Assembly (NCBI GenBank): GCA_022818135.1
Contig: JAFMSR010000015.1
Coordinates: 33,805,620-33,869,619, forward strand
Direction: 5' to 3'
Origin: Saxidomus purpurata
Lineage: Eukaryota > Mollusca > Bivalvia > Venerida > Veneridae
Length of the DNA stretch: 64,000 nucleotides
The notes under the pieces are model-generated. The model did not search any database. It was given only the letters and a program-made list of their open reading frames with translations, and was not told the origin of the DNA. Below, one piece after another: positions 23,501 to 35,060 of the stretch (position 1 is the first letter of the stretch; the number at the start of each line of letters is the position of its first letter). The translations under genes and the position numbers were made by a program.

Positions 23501-25612
23501 TTCAAGAGAAAAAGATGCAGATACAAGGGAATCTGGGTACCACACCCTTGCTCTTTTACAAATACCTTGGTTCTTTTATATGCCATGTGTATAGCACTGA
23601 TACATACATGTGAGACTACTTCTGGGTTTCTAACCAGTTCATAGATCTCTCAATGGGTTGGAAACACTGAAAAGCCTTCGTGAAATTTCCAGTGCCCCGG
23701 CAGGGATTCGAACCTGGGATCTACATATTGGTAGTCCAGAGTCAGGGATCACGCTAGCCCAGGCTCATAGGGAGAAGTGACTTCTCCCTCCAGATACATT
23801 AGGAAGTTTGTACAACGCGTTGACAACATTAAATGTAAAATCAGTACATGTGTATACCCTTGTCATACTAAAACAACTGCATCAAACAAACTTTTTTTAT
23901 TCATAAAAAATTCTTTCTCATTAATAAACATTCTTGAGTGATTTTATTATGTTCTGTGGGTTCCTTGGAGCTTTTAACATTTTTACAGTGAAATGCGATG
24001 TGATTGCATAAAATATTTTATTAAAACTCTTTTTCCTACTGATTTTAATCGCCGATTAATGAATTGATTACCGAGAAAAAATGCAGCAGCAAACGGTCAA
24101 CAACTAAACAAGCAGTGTCCGATATTGTTTGCATAAATAAAGTGTGTCAATACGATCAAAGAACTAACTGGCATCTTTACGGCCAGTTTAATTGTAAGCA
24201 TGTGTAATTGGTCCTTATTGTTACCAATCAATGCTAATCCATTTAATAATCGATGTTTACTCAACTATTAAATTGACAATAAACATTACACATGTCAAAA
24301 CGCACATGTCAACCTTTACATCGCTATACTGTCTCGCCGATTTTGATTGGCTTACCGTTTTTATTGACCAATGAAAGCTGATGTAACAAACGGTAGCGAG
24401 TAGGCGGTGCAGTATCGAGACATTGTCATTGTTTACGTATAGAGCGACTTTGTTTTCGCTTTTTTATGCGATCACGGCGAGATGGCCGGGGATACGGCGA
24501 CTATTACGCCCACGTCGCCCTCAAACGTGATCCCTGAGAGTGTTAACCAATCGACCACTGCATCACCCTAATTTCCTTTGTTTCAGACTTACTAAGGCAA
24601 CGTATAAATGAAAAAGTGAGCTATGTCATAACTTCATATTTTATACTCACTGAGAAAATACACAGACAATATCCCCCTCTGTTAGATCATATGGCAAGCC
24701 TCCAACAAATATCCATGCACTGTCTTTATACTGGTCATGCCAAGATTTCTTGTTAGTGAGCCCAAGCTCTAATTCTCGTTGATTGAGTTTCTGTAAGTTT
24801 TTCACGTTTCTGGAATTAAAAAGCAGATTATCAAGCAAGAAGAGTTAAAACTAACATTAAGCATGTTAAGTACTATATATCTATTAACTGTTTGTGTTAT
24901 TATATTCATGGTTCGAAGTGTACAGATGCTCCAGTGTGTACAGGAAAATGGTCTTATTAACTTAATTAAGTGCCTTGTCTTGAAATGTGCAGTGTCTGTA
25001 ATTCCAACAATCATGCTAATTTCAGAATAATATATTCATTACTTATTGGTTTGTACTTTTACGTTTTATAATGATTTAAATGTTTCCATATAATCAGACT
25101 TAATAATTTATCATAATCCTGCAACTTGTGGTTCTCCAGAGTCTAGTATCTTGTGGTTTATAACATTTCACTTAAATGTGCTTTTATTCACATACTGTAG
25201 AGTTGTAATAAAGTTTGAATGGTTTAAACTGTCTTTTCATTTAAAACTATTCGTCACGATACATATTGTATTGTACACTTTGTACCACGACACGTAGCGT
25301 ATCGCAAGGAGACCACATCGTTACACCTAAGTTCTTGACGAATGAGCTGAGCACAACTGCTTCTTTTCTGTAAAATATCACTTCTTGTTTAGTTATGTTA
25401 ATTTCGCACAAAAGTGTATGTGTCAAGTACATGTATGTCTTTTATAAATTTATGAAATTAAAAATTTAACTGGACGAACACAGACTGGTCAAGCATTGGT
25501 GCACTAACTTGAACAAACTCGATAGAGCAATTTATTGACAGGCCTAGTGATGCTGATATGATATAAAAATAAAAAACAAATTGAAAAAAGATAATTACGT
25601 TAAAGGATTCAT
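20510..25612 (-). CDS. RBMX2: RBMX2 (RNA-binding motif protein, X-linked 2), five exons, complete
   Basis: Minus-strand exons: 25612-25599, 24809-24651, 22431-22302, 22084-21901 and 21222-20510, with matching phases, giving 399 aa. Exon 1 has 14 coding bases (MNPLT with the next exon). One RRM follows at about residues 36-114: RNP2 is IFVGGL (38-43), RNP1 is KGFCFLCY (77-84), and [27 protein letters not shown] and RTLRVDHV are typical of RBMX2. Yeast Ist3/Snu17 (RES complex) and human RBMX2 act in activated spliceosomes; the same nuclear splicing role is inferred. The tail after residue 163 is Lys-rich, then Ser-rich, then an Arg/Asp/Glu repeat (about seven 8-residue units like SERDRNRD), making the protein longer than the human form (about 322 aa). 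ORFs on the opposite strand of exon 5 are shadows of that repeat. Confidence 0.95.
20770..20965 (-). repeat. coding 24-bp tandem repeat in RBMX2 exon 5
   Basis: Near-identical 24-base units encode the octad [S/F]ERDRN[R/G/M]D about seven times. The frame is kept in all units, so the repeat expands the charged, probably disordered tail without breaking the protein. Confidence 0.9.
22715..22900. mobile_element. foldback/hairpin element A (in RBMX2 intron 2)
   Basis: The whole 186 bases form one long imperfect hairpin: left tip gttagaatcgaaataa, arms of about 66 bases pairing at roughly 80%, a central aggccttcggcctt palindrome, right tip ttatttcttaaata. The same tips and centre recur at 38111-38295. 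Non-coding. Confidence 0.8.
23650..24575 (-). repeat. tRNA-derived SINE split by a DNA transposon
   Basis: On the minus strand, tagggtgatgcagtggtcga (24573 down) runs to ...ttaacactct at 24537. It then continues after the inserted element as ggactacc...gatcccaggttcgaatccct (23742 down to about 23693), giving a tRNA-like A-box half, anticodon-arm region and B-box. The 23743-24536 element interrupts it and duplicated agagt. In RBMX2 intron 2. Confidence 0.75.
23743..24536. mobile_element. non-autonomous DNA transposon, CAGGGATCACG ends, 5-bp TSD
   Basis: The exact 11-bp inverted ends are CAGGGATCACG (23743-23753) and CGTGATCCCTG (24526-24536). The target duplication agagt is at 23738-23742 and 24537-24541. 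The subterminal palindrome agggagaagtgacttctccct links it to the 5699-6627 element, here in the opposite orientation. No transposase is visible. TIR and TSD length resemble hAT5-type elements. Confidence 0.87.
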
Positions 25613-26204
25613 GATTTTAAGATGAAATAACCAAATATTTTCTTAATTTTTCCTTATTTTGTTTGATCCTCTATCGTGCTTCCAAGACGCTTGCTTTTAG
25701 CAAACGTCTTCAGTGTATGATTGACAATAAATGAAATGAACGAAACGGAGTACTGTTGCGTATCTTTTACTGTTTACTTCTTTTACTTTATATGGATCAC
25801 GTTAAATCATAAAACAAGAAAAACTGTAATACAAAGTATCACAGCGGGCCAACAAACAATAATCTCATGTAAATATTTTGGAAATTGGTGATGGTTGATA
25901 TTGAGGCATGGCCCCAAAAGAACTCGAGGAAACCAATTCTGGTTAATCAAGCAAAACCTGACACGACACCACATCTACTGACTGACCTGTAGTATCGAAA
26001 CTTTACTGTTATCAAATAATATTTATACAGTATGTCCAGGAATGCTCTATAGACCGTTCCTGGTATGTCTCAATTTTTCATTACCATTATCCTTATTAAT
26101 TTGACATGAATGAAGATTTTTATGATTATTTGCCGTAAAATATTCTAAAATGGTTAAAAAGCTAAAAATGATTATTAAAACAGCAGAAAAAAGTAAAAAA
26201 AAAA
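25613..26204. other. upstream of RBMX2, nothing specific recognised
   Basis: AT-rich sequence that should include the RBMX2 promoter and 5' UTR. No regulatory site is defensible from sequence alone. Confidence 0.35.
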
Positions 26205-26312
26205 TAATCGGGTGTTGATGGGATTCGACCTCGTGGATTCGTAAAAGTACACTACTACAAAAGTGTATGAGCTAACGGCTTTATCCATCACACCACGCAG
26301 ACAGACTTGTAA
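26205..26312 (-). repeat. tRNA-derived SINE fragment
   Basis: On the minus strand: ctgcgtggtgtgatggataa (A-box-like), then gaggtcgaatcccatcaaca (B-box-like ggtcgaatccc). Spacing fits a tRNA-derived head, but the arms do not fold as a functional tRNA. Confidence 0.6.
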
Positions 26313-26336
26313 GGGAAGGGGAAAAAATAGCTAAGA

Positions 26337-26831
26337 CACGGACCTATATATACACATATAGAGGATAATTGTTGGTTTCGGTGTAAGATCACGTTATAAT
26401 TTCACCGAGTGGGCACCAAAAGTTATATGTTCACGAGTGGCGCAGTCACGAGTGAAAATAACTACTTTTGGTGTTCACTAGTGAAATTAACGTGATATTA
26501 CACTGATACCAACAATTTTTCTGTTTATTTTATGGTTAAAACTCTCCTTTTATTGAGTTTGTTTCTATAAAACATTGAAAATCGCGGGAAACGTCATCAA
26601 AAAACATAGCACAAATGACGTCATTTTAACGACGTCATCGTCGTATGGTCTCCAGCGTTAATAACGCTCGGTATACCGTTTGACGTAAATCCGGGCTAAG
26701 ATTGTAAAAACAGTGAAAAATAAAAATGGTAATCCACTGTTTCAAAACTGTGGATTATCACTTTTATTTCACTGAGAAAACTCTATAATTCACTGGAAAA
26801 CATAAAATAAATATGTGTATATAGGTCCGTG
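26337..26831. mobile_element. MITE with 7-bp TSD and an internal long hairpin
   Basis: The ends cacggacctatata and tatataggtccgtg are inverted, and the homology continues into cacatat. The direct repeat gctaaga flanks it at 26330-26336 and 26832-26838. Inside, about 26367-26518 forms a further imperfect inverted repeat of about 60-base arms (attgttggt...accaacaat). It also carries TGACGTCA at 26616-26623. No coding capacity. Confidence 0.85.
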
Positions 26832-27499
26832 GCTAAGATAATATCAGATATATTTAAAAAGGCCATCAAAGAATATTCAGTCGACTGCACTTCGTTTCTA
26901 TAATGTCAAAGGCTGTGTAAGTGGATAAAGCAATCATATATCCATTATTCTCAGCGTAGACTGCGCCTGAATTTGATTTGATGAGAATTTTATCAAGGTC
27001 CGTCCCAAAGAGCATGTATGTTAGCTTAGTATTGGGATGAGACCCCGGCATGTCTCCCGTCATGCCTAAAAGACAAAATTTTGAAGCCAAAAAATAGGAG
27101 AAATTTACCTGACTGCAATTTCCAGCCAGTATAGCCAAAGGTTGAATTTGATTGGTTGCCAAAGAGTAGACTGCGCCTGAAACGTGAAAAGCGCTTTTTT
27201 TCTATTTTTATCAGCGTAGATTGCGCCCTCTATGAAACGAACGACAACTCAATTACAAACGACAACTCTTGCTTTTCAAAAAAAAATTGACTGTGTCTAC
27301 AGTTTTCATCTCAGAAGTACCTCAATTTTATAATGAAGAGAGACGCATATGTTCGATCTAGTGCGTTAAGTCTCCATGCATCTTTGACTCACCACGTATT
27401 AAATATTGCGGGCCGCTATAATGGATTAATTCAATAATAAAAACCAAGACCGTAAACACCAAGTCCTGTCCATTACACCCGAAAGAGAGGGAGAGTTAA

Positions 27500-28500
27500 C
27501 AGATGCTTACCATCTGTACCTTAATTGAGGATATATTAAATTTGCATAATACTTATGCTGGCACACCATCAAGGCCAACTACAAAGAAAGTTTATTCCCT
27601 CCTGAAACATTCAAAGCAAGATTCTACATATCTACCACCCCACAATCCCAAAGCAAACTTCACCATGATGACATATCCAAAGCAACAGCTTTAAAACATC
27701 AGTTTCAATCGGATTTTGGTCCACAGTCACCACTTAGTCTGGCTACGCTATATAATATGAAACTAAATTAATCACAAGATGTTATGGTTCCCAACATACT
27801 GAACCAGGTGAACACATACCAAACATGCCTATAACAGAAAAAAGTACCAGTGGTAAACTAGCTAAATCCCTACTGAGCTTGTGACTCTGATAAAATGAAA
27901 CCCATTGTACTAAATAAACTGCCAAAAGGTACTATCCCCTATCTTCCAGCTTAGTAAAAAAAAAAGAAACCTCTCATTTCGATGGAAGACAGCCAACATT
28001 GTCCCTATTTGTATGAAAGGTTACAGTCAAACCCAGCAAATTAAAGACCAATTTTCTTAACATGTGTTTTCTGCAAAATCTTAGAACACATTGTTTTATC
28101 ATGTAAAATTAATCACTTCACAAACCAGTACTTTGTCCGCTACTCTTTTCAGGTTTCACAAAATTAATGACCTCCCACAAAATATATTTTTTAAAGTCCG
28201 CCTATTTGCTGATTACGCAGCTATTTATATGGGACCAACACCAGTCAATCATTTATTCTTCAAAATGATCGAAATGTGTGTTTGAAATGGATGGGATATG
28301 GAACTCAACCCCTCCACAATTTGATGTCAAGTTATCAAAGCCAAAACAAAAAGAAAACATCCTATACAAAAATAATATTATCTTCGCGGGAAGCCATTTC
28401 AATCAATCACATCAGCCATACATACTGAATAAAATAAGTAACTTCCATTGTTTTTAAGTGCAGATGTACGTAAGATGGTCAAATGCATTATTTACATCTG
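27500..28500 (+). pseudogene. non-LTR retrotransposon (LINE) reverse-transcriptase relic
   Basis: Plus-strand fragments in shifting frames match LINE reverse transcriptase in order: KKVYSLLKHSKQDST (endonuclease-RT linker), WKTANIVPI and CKILEHIV (fingers region), INDLPQ...RLFADYAAIY (palm) and WDMELNP. The catalytic FADD box reads FADY, frames shift and stops interrupt, so it is long dead. The element type resembles the Jockey/CR1-like group; the clade is not resolved. Confidence 0.78.
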
Positions 28501-28614
28501 TGCACTCTAACAATTTAAAAGCTAGCTATGCAGGATAATGAAACTGGTCTATAAATACTAGTCATAAATTTCTCACCTTCTTTGACAACAGGTGTTGCAA
28601 ATGCTTGGGACCAA

Positions 28615-29105
28615 TCAGATGGTACAGATCCTGAACATCTTGAACTTATGAGGATTGAGTTCCCTAAGACGTTTTCTAACACTATTCAAGGTAACATGTA
28701 TATCTGGCATTGGTGCATATGGACTTAGATCTATATCTGGAAAATCTGTATCATTATAGTTAGGAAATACTGAGGAGAACTGTTTGTTAAGAACTTTCAC
28801 ATTGTTTAGGGGGTATATTTTAAATAACCATTACCTCCAAGGGGTAATCCAGGAATCGTTTTTCAAACGTTTTATGAACCCCCAAAACGTCTTCATTGTT
28901 CCATGTTTGTGTTCAGTAGGGTCACATATAACATTATTCAAATAATCCCAGTACGCATTTATAGTTTTCTTTTGAATCAATGTTTTAAACTAAGTTTTGT
29001 GAAAATTTCTTGTTTTTTTTATATTTTTCTCATTTTAATATCTAATCTATCTCTCTTTTTCATGAGCTTCTTGATTTCTGCATTTATCCATTGATTACTT
29101 GCAAG
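28615..29105 (-). pseudogene. second LINE relic, opposite strand
   Basis: On the minus strand (from 29105 down): SNQWINAEIKKLMKKRDRL, then WDYLNNV, TFWGFIKRLKNDSW, VLNKQFSSVFPNYND and NSVRKRLRELNPHK. These are the endonuclease-RT linker and RT start of a LINE, with several stops. It abuts the plus-strand relic tail to tail. Confidence 0.75.
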
Positions 29106-29533
29106 CTGCAACTGTCTTTGCTGTCAACTGTTGACTTTGATATTCATAATTTGGTCAAATAGCTATGATCTCTGTTTTGCTGTCAGGGGAAGTAACACAT
29201 GCGGGCAGTTTGATGCTTTTTGTCCGGTTGTGAAATTTGTGGACCGTTTCACTTAATTAACTTCTCTCACCCAATCAAGGCTTTTGAAATTGTCAGGTGA
29301 CTATCACTAATGTAAACTATCATGGCGGATTAGAGTAAAATGTTACCAGGCTATAAAAAGTAAACTTTTAAACATACATGCTCAACAAAAGACAATGAAA
29401 AAGATAAAAGGTATGCTAGCCATGTCTTTTTTTTGTTTTGGCATGGCATTCAAAACACTTCACGTTATTTCGAGTTGAAAGTTATCCGTGCAGTGACAGA
29501 CATCTGAAACTTTGAAAGTGCATGAAGAACTTA

Positions 29534-30151
29534 TGCTGGTTGGCCCAGTTTTCGTGGTAAATAGAACTCTTTATAACACTACGGAGTACAAAAAAATAAA
29601 CAAAGAAACAATCGAGGTCAAAATATAACCAAGAACATCTAACATTCAACATACAATTCACTTTATTTTTGCTGATTGTCACATTGTTTACACAGCTTCC
29701 AAAATATAAAGTGTGTTGACCTTTGACGTCACAGGAATATGTGCACCAGAATTCGTGGGTGTAACCAAAATGTTACATTGCAACAGAAGTGTCCCAAATG
29801 ATATTTCAGAATCTCGTTTAAAATTATATCTTTATGTCTTTTGAATCAATATCATTTGATTATATATAAACAAACAGTCACTGTCAGCTATTCTTCCAGT
29901 ACTAGTTTTTAAAAAGCAACCATTTCAATAATAAACAAAATGTTCAGACTCACTTTGGGAGTACATGAAGCAACACTTACGGTATAAGAACACTAAATTT
30001 TCGTAACGGATATCAACTAAAAACATCAGCTGGAACATCTTTACGGTTTGGTTTACTTCGGTTGTTTTATTTAATGAGAGCAATGGGGAAATAACAAACT
30101 GTCTAAATACCACGAATTCTGGACCTACCACGAATACTGGGCCCAGCACCA
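29534..30151. mobile_element. TA-flanked TIR element (Tc1/mariner-like MITE)
   Basis: The left end tgctggttggcccagtttt and the right end, read inversely as tggtgctgggcccagtatt, match over 26 bases (about 22 identical). TA flanks both sides (29532-29533, 30152-30153). A paralogous copy of the flanking DNA at 33428-33599 lacks exactly this element, showing the empty site. No transposase ORF. Confidence 0.85.
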
Positions 30152-30645
30152 TACAGCATGTACAGTGTAACTTTGTATGGGCACCTCGCTCGATCAGTGC
30201 AGTTTCTCATTCTTACTTGATAATTTTTAAAATTCAAAAATATACTGTAAATACACAACAAAAATAGCTGAAATACACATCATCCTTAGTGTATCCCAGA
30301 GACATTGGTTTCCACGCACATAAGAAACAACGGGTGGCTTTTTCAATAAAAAATGAAAACACATTAAAAGTCACCTTCCAAGAGTTTAATTTGTTTCAAA
30401 GTTACAATGATGCAACAATGCTCCTAACAGCCTTGTTTGTTTACATACCCCTCAAAAGAAAATGTGTGTATGACGTCATAGATTTTCATGCACTTTGAAT
30501 CGGTCATGTTTATTATGCACTGTTGTGAAGTTTGTACACATGAATATTGATTTTGACGTACAGATTGGTGCACCGATCAGTTGAAATGATTGTTTCTGTC
30601 AAATAAACAGTAAATATACTTAAATACGAAGTCAACCTTACAGTT

Positions 30646-31104
30646 CAGGGATTTCCTGGACTCGCATCCTCCCATTACTCGGACTCATTTATGACTTGAA
30701 GGACCCACATTTACTAAGGGTCATGAGTCCTTGAGACTCGCTGATTGGATTGGAATTTATTGCCCTTAAATATCATTTGAGTCATAAGTGCAATCTTGAA
30801 TTCATGTTGTTGCTTGAATTAATCCTAATTCTTAACACTTTGAAAGCGTTCTATGTAGAATCTACTGGCAGACTAAAGTTTCACTGAAAGCGACTTTGAC
30901 CAACACAATGCTTTAATTGGAAACAGATCCAATTACTTATACAAATGTTAACGATCCAATCTGTAAATTTAGCATTTCAACAGGGAAACTGAATGTTTTT
31001 ATTTATTGTTATTGTCTGGGACTCCCAAATATATTATGGGACTCCCAAAAGGCAGCAATGAGAGTCCTGGGACTCATATTGCAAACTAGTGAGGGAAATC
31101 CCTG
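30646..31104. mobile_element. DNA transposon, CAGGGATTTCC ends, 5-bp TSD
   Basis: The ends CAGGGATTTCC (30646) and ggaaatccctg (ending 31104) are inverted. The duplication cagtt is at 30641-30645 and 31105-31109. Non-coding interior with several 'gggactc' phrases. TSD length and CAGGG ends are hAT5-like. Confidence 0.8.
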
Positions 31105-31111
31105 CAGTTTA

Positions 31112-32280
31112 CAGGGTTCGACACTAACGCAGTCCCGCGATCCCGAGGACACCAAAATCTTGGGAGGGACTCCTGAACTTCCAAGTCAGTTGTTCCGTCG
31201 GGACTCCTATGTTTTCGGGTGAAAAGTCAATAGTTCTGTTAATAATTTCGGGGACGCTTTATTCCGCGTATTTTTCAAAACGACGCTAAAAATCCGATGA
31301 CGAATGCACGGGACGCATGAAATTTTCGGGAAACGTGTGTCAAAAATAACCACAATATACAATACACAGCTTGACAGCTGATAAAATGTAAAGGCGTCGT
31401 CTGTTTTGTGCTCTCAACCAATTAGAACGCGAGGTTTTCCAATACTTAATTACTGCATAGGTAGGCAGTCGTAACCCCCGGTGATCAGTTAACGGGATTA
31501 AATGATGCTTTAATTTGATTTTAATTTTTGTTTGCCGATAAATTATCGGCGTATTACAGTTGTTTTTCGGAACCGTCGACAAACTTAATGCCTAATTAAC
31601 AGTATGATGAATTAGTGGCGTCTATGCAGAGAAGAAACTGTTTTTTCAGGACCGTTTACGTATTAAAAGTGACATAAAAAGAGCTTATGTGTAAAATTTT
31701 TAATATGCATATCAAAATACCGCCGTGTTTGCATTGAAGTGACTCAAAAATTATTGTGTTTGCAGACTAATGACCGCTAGTTTTCGCCACCGTTTTTCGA
31801 GTTAATGCGAAATAATCACTAATAAAAGTATTCAACTTGATATAGTTTAAACTATTGTTTGGCCGCGAACTTGTAGAGAAATGACTTGTTTGCAATGAAA
31901 ATTATGCCCTTTTTTCGACCCGTTCACAATTCACATGCATATCAATTTTTTTATATATAGAAATAATGTGATTTATATTTTGCATATCAGGGAAGGAATT
32001 TAACACTCTTATTTTGAAGTTCTGTTCTGTATATTAATAAATATTTTTATGCAATCCACATCATAGTGCCTGCTTGAATAAAATAGTTTAAATGACCATT
32101 TTGTTGGTTTTTTAACATACTATTTCAGGTTATACTTGCATGATATGAGTGAAATATCATAGGTCTTTGACTTGACTTGAGTAAAAGTAGGAGGGATTTC
32201 TGATTTTTGGGAGGGACTTCTGATTTCAAAAGTAGAAGTCCCGTCAGGATTTCTGGTTTAAAAGTTAGTGTCGAACCCTG
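31112..32280. mobile_element. hAT-like non-autonomous element with 17-bp TIRs, 6-bp TSD
   Basis: The exact 17-bp inverted ends are cagggttcgacactaac and gttagtgtcgaaccctg. The direct repeat agttta flanks it (31106-31111, 32281-32286). It has inserted into the duplicated target of the neighbouring 30646-31104 element, with only seven bases between them. No transposase. The CAGGG start and short TSD fit hAT-superfamily elements of the 6-bp-TSD type. Confidence 0.85.
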
Positions 32281-32899
32281 AGTTTAGACTATTTAAAAAC
32301 ACTTTTTCTTCAATTCAGCTTAAATACTTAAAAATTGTCACAGGGAATAAAATATTAAAAAGTTCTTTAAAAAACAGCTTTAACACAAGAGAGAATAGAT
32401 CAGTCCAGAATTATGCTGAATTGAACTCTCCTTTACAATGAGCACATAAAAATGCAAAATCCTTACTAACCCCCATAGTCTCTGCGCAGTAAATCGGTTG
32501 AAAATAACGAGTACACATTGCTTAACAGTGAAATATTATGCAAATCCGCCATTTTAGGTCACGTTATTGTCATTTGACTTCATTTTGACAGAACGCGGAA
32601 GAAGCTTGTATCAGCAACATTTCAAAACTAGTTTTTCTGGGTTTTGTGTTCTCATTCGAAACTGTTGGACAAAAAGGAATAATAAAAGTCCATATTTTAA
32701 CATAAGTAAAGTTTTTATACATTTTACATCTTTAAAACACAATTTTCACATAAATTATCTAAGCGCATTTGCACTGCATAATTTTTGTTGCAGTTATCCA
32801 AAAGTGAATGACATCATCAAAAGTCGCGTACCCGCGCTAACTGGATGTTTATAAATTGCGTGAAATCGTATGAGCGTGAAATCGTATGTCTGGACGATA

Positions 32900-33415
32900 A
32901 TTTGACGAAGTTGCAAAGTGGAACAATTTTTAAAAAGCAGTTCAAAACCAACAACTTCTCCAATGCACCTGGAACAGTAACAGAAAGCCTTAATCTGCTA
33001 CAGTGGGAATCCCTAGAGAGAAGACAGATTAACAGCCAGCTCACTATTTTCTATAATTAAAGATCCATTATGGGCTTGATATAACACCGTTGCAATACAT
33101 GACTCCTTACACTAGACACTCAAGACATTTTCATCATCTAGCTTATCAAATCCAACATACACATTCAGATTATATAAAGTTCTTTTTTTTCCCACATACA
33201 ATAGTTGAATGGAACTCTCTGCTGGTCTATGTAGTCAGTGCATACACTGCTGCTGCATTCAGGGCAGCACTGGCTACCTTGCCACACAAAGTATATGTTA
33301 GACAGTACAGAGCTTTTATCTTTTTAACTGCACTAACATTCTTGTTTTCTTCACCACACATACATACCATTGAATATTTTCACTATTGTAGGTAATCAAG
33401 GCTGAGCTAGGCTTT
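32900..33415 (+). repeat. LINE 3'-end relic, copy 1 of a duplicated segment
   Basis: Translation gives WESLERRQINSQLTIFYN and, in a shifted frame, PLQYMTPYTRHSR...FFPHTIVEWNSLLVYVV...AFRAALATLP, the conserved C-terminal end of LINE reverse transcriptases. An almost identical copy follows at 33600-34112. Confidence 0.8.
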
Positions 33416-33427
33416 TTGCACTTTCTG

Positions 33428-33599
33428 TGACAGACATCTGAAAGTTCATGAAGAACTTACAGCATGTACAGTGTAACTTTGTATGGGCACCTTGCTCGAT
33501 CAGTGCAGTTTCTCGTTCTTGCTTGATAATTTTTAAAATTCAAAAATATACTGTAAATACACCACAAAAATAGCTGAAATACGCATCATCCTTAGTGTA
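33428..33599 (+). repeat. dispersed repeat, paralogue of 29495-29533 plus 30152-30297
   Basis: It starts tgacagacatctgaaa, then gaagaacttacagcatgtac, and continues through cctcgctcgatcagtgcag-like sequence to catcatccttagtgta. The same text surrounds the TA-flanked element at 29534-30151, which is absent here. Confidence 0.85.
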
Positions 33600-34112
33600 A
33601 TTTGACTTAGATGCAAAGTGGAACAATTTTTAAAAAGCAGTTCAAAACCAACAACTACTCCAATGCACCTGGAACAGTAACAGAAAGCCTTAACCTGCTA
33701 CAGTGGGAATCCCTAGAGAGAAGAAGACAGAACAGCCAACTCACTATTTTCTATAATTAAAGATCCATTATGGGCTTGATATAACACCGTCGCAATACAT
33801 GACTCCTTACACTAGACACTCAAGACATTTTCATCATCTAGCTTATCAAATCCAACATACACATTCAGATTATATCAAGTTCTTTTTTTTCCCACATACA
33901 ATAGTTGAATGGAACTCTCTGCTGGTCTATGTAGTCAGTGCATACACTGCTGCTGCATTCAGGGCAGCACTGGCTACATTGCCACACATACCTTAGACAG
34001 TACAGAGCTTTTATCTTTTTAACTGCACTAACATTCTTGTTTTCTTCACCACACATACATACAATTGTAGATTTGCACTATTGTAGGTAATTCAAAGCTG
34101 AGCTAGGCTTTC
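33600..34112 (+). repeat. LINE 3'-end relic, copy 2
   Basis: Direct repeat of 32900-33415, with small substitutions and short indels, from tgcaaagtggaacaattt to gctgagctaggcttt. The encoded RT tail (TPYTRHSR...TIVEWNSL) is conserved, so the pair arose by duplication, not by two independent decays. Confidence 0.85.
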
Positions 34113-34884
34113 TGGTTGGACTGAGTAACCTAGGAGATTTTGCAATTTTTTAACTTTTTCTAACCCCCCACGCATGGCTATAATAGTCAGTTATGACGGT
34201 TAGCCATTATGAAAGATGATGTGTGCAAGGATTATATGCCTGTTTCCCATTGATCCGTTTTTCCCATTGATCTTTTTCCTGCGCCGATCACGCATGTATC
34301 CGAATTTTATGTTAGTTTTATCAAGACACAGAATAGGTTCAATTAAATATAAAATTAAGAAAAATAAACAGTACTCAGGTATGAGACCAGTTTCCGACAA
34401 AAAATGGAGGTTTTCTGTATAGTTTTTCTTAAATGTGTCTTGTAAACAAAAGTCATCTACACATTTTCAAACGTCAGTTTATCCCCTTTTCAATGATGTA
34501 AACAAGACCAGTGTCTTTTGCGCATGCATACTTAATTTGGGGCCCCGAAAGGACAGCCTAATTAATGGTGTTGAAAAATACAGCATATACATAAACGTTT
34601 ACAATGCTCTAATTCTAGGTAATTCTGCATTTAGCACCTTGATCTGATAGTGTATCTCTAAAGATTAATATTGCGAAAAAGTAAAGCCATTGACCCATCA
34701 TTATTTTTGCAGAAATTAACTAGCAATATGTTAGTCTCCATAAAAAACAAGGTCAATAAAATTTCTTATTTTGAATTTCAGCAGTGACCCCCTTAACAAT
34801 ATATATGGCTAAAATATCCTCGGTCAAGTCACTCTTGAATTTAGTTTCTATGACACAGGCATGCACACAATAATCTAGTTGTAA

Positions 34885-35060
34885 AACCGACCAAACAAGT
34901 ATGTTTTAGGTTTGGATTTAAACAGACTTTCACTTGTTAAATTCTTCAGATGATTTGGTAATAAATTCCACCATTTCGGTCCCACGACTGCTTAGATCTA
35001 TCTGCCAATTAAATTCTTTTTGGTGGTATCTCAGTTTGATTGACACTTGATGGTGAAGAT
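34885..35060 (-). pseudogene. LINE reverse-transcriptase C-terminal relic
   Basis: The minus strand reads VVGPKWWNLLPNHLKN followed by SLFKSKPKTYLF, the usual 'G-x-x-x-W-N-x-L-P' ending of LINE RT proteins. Preceding codons include stops. Short and isolated. Confidence 0.6.
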
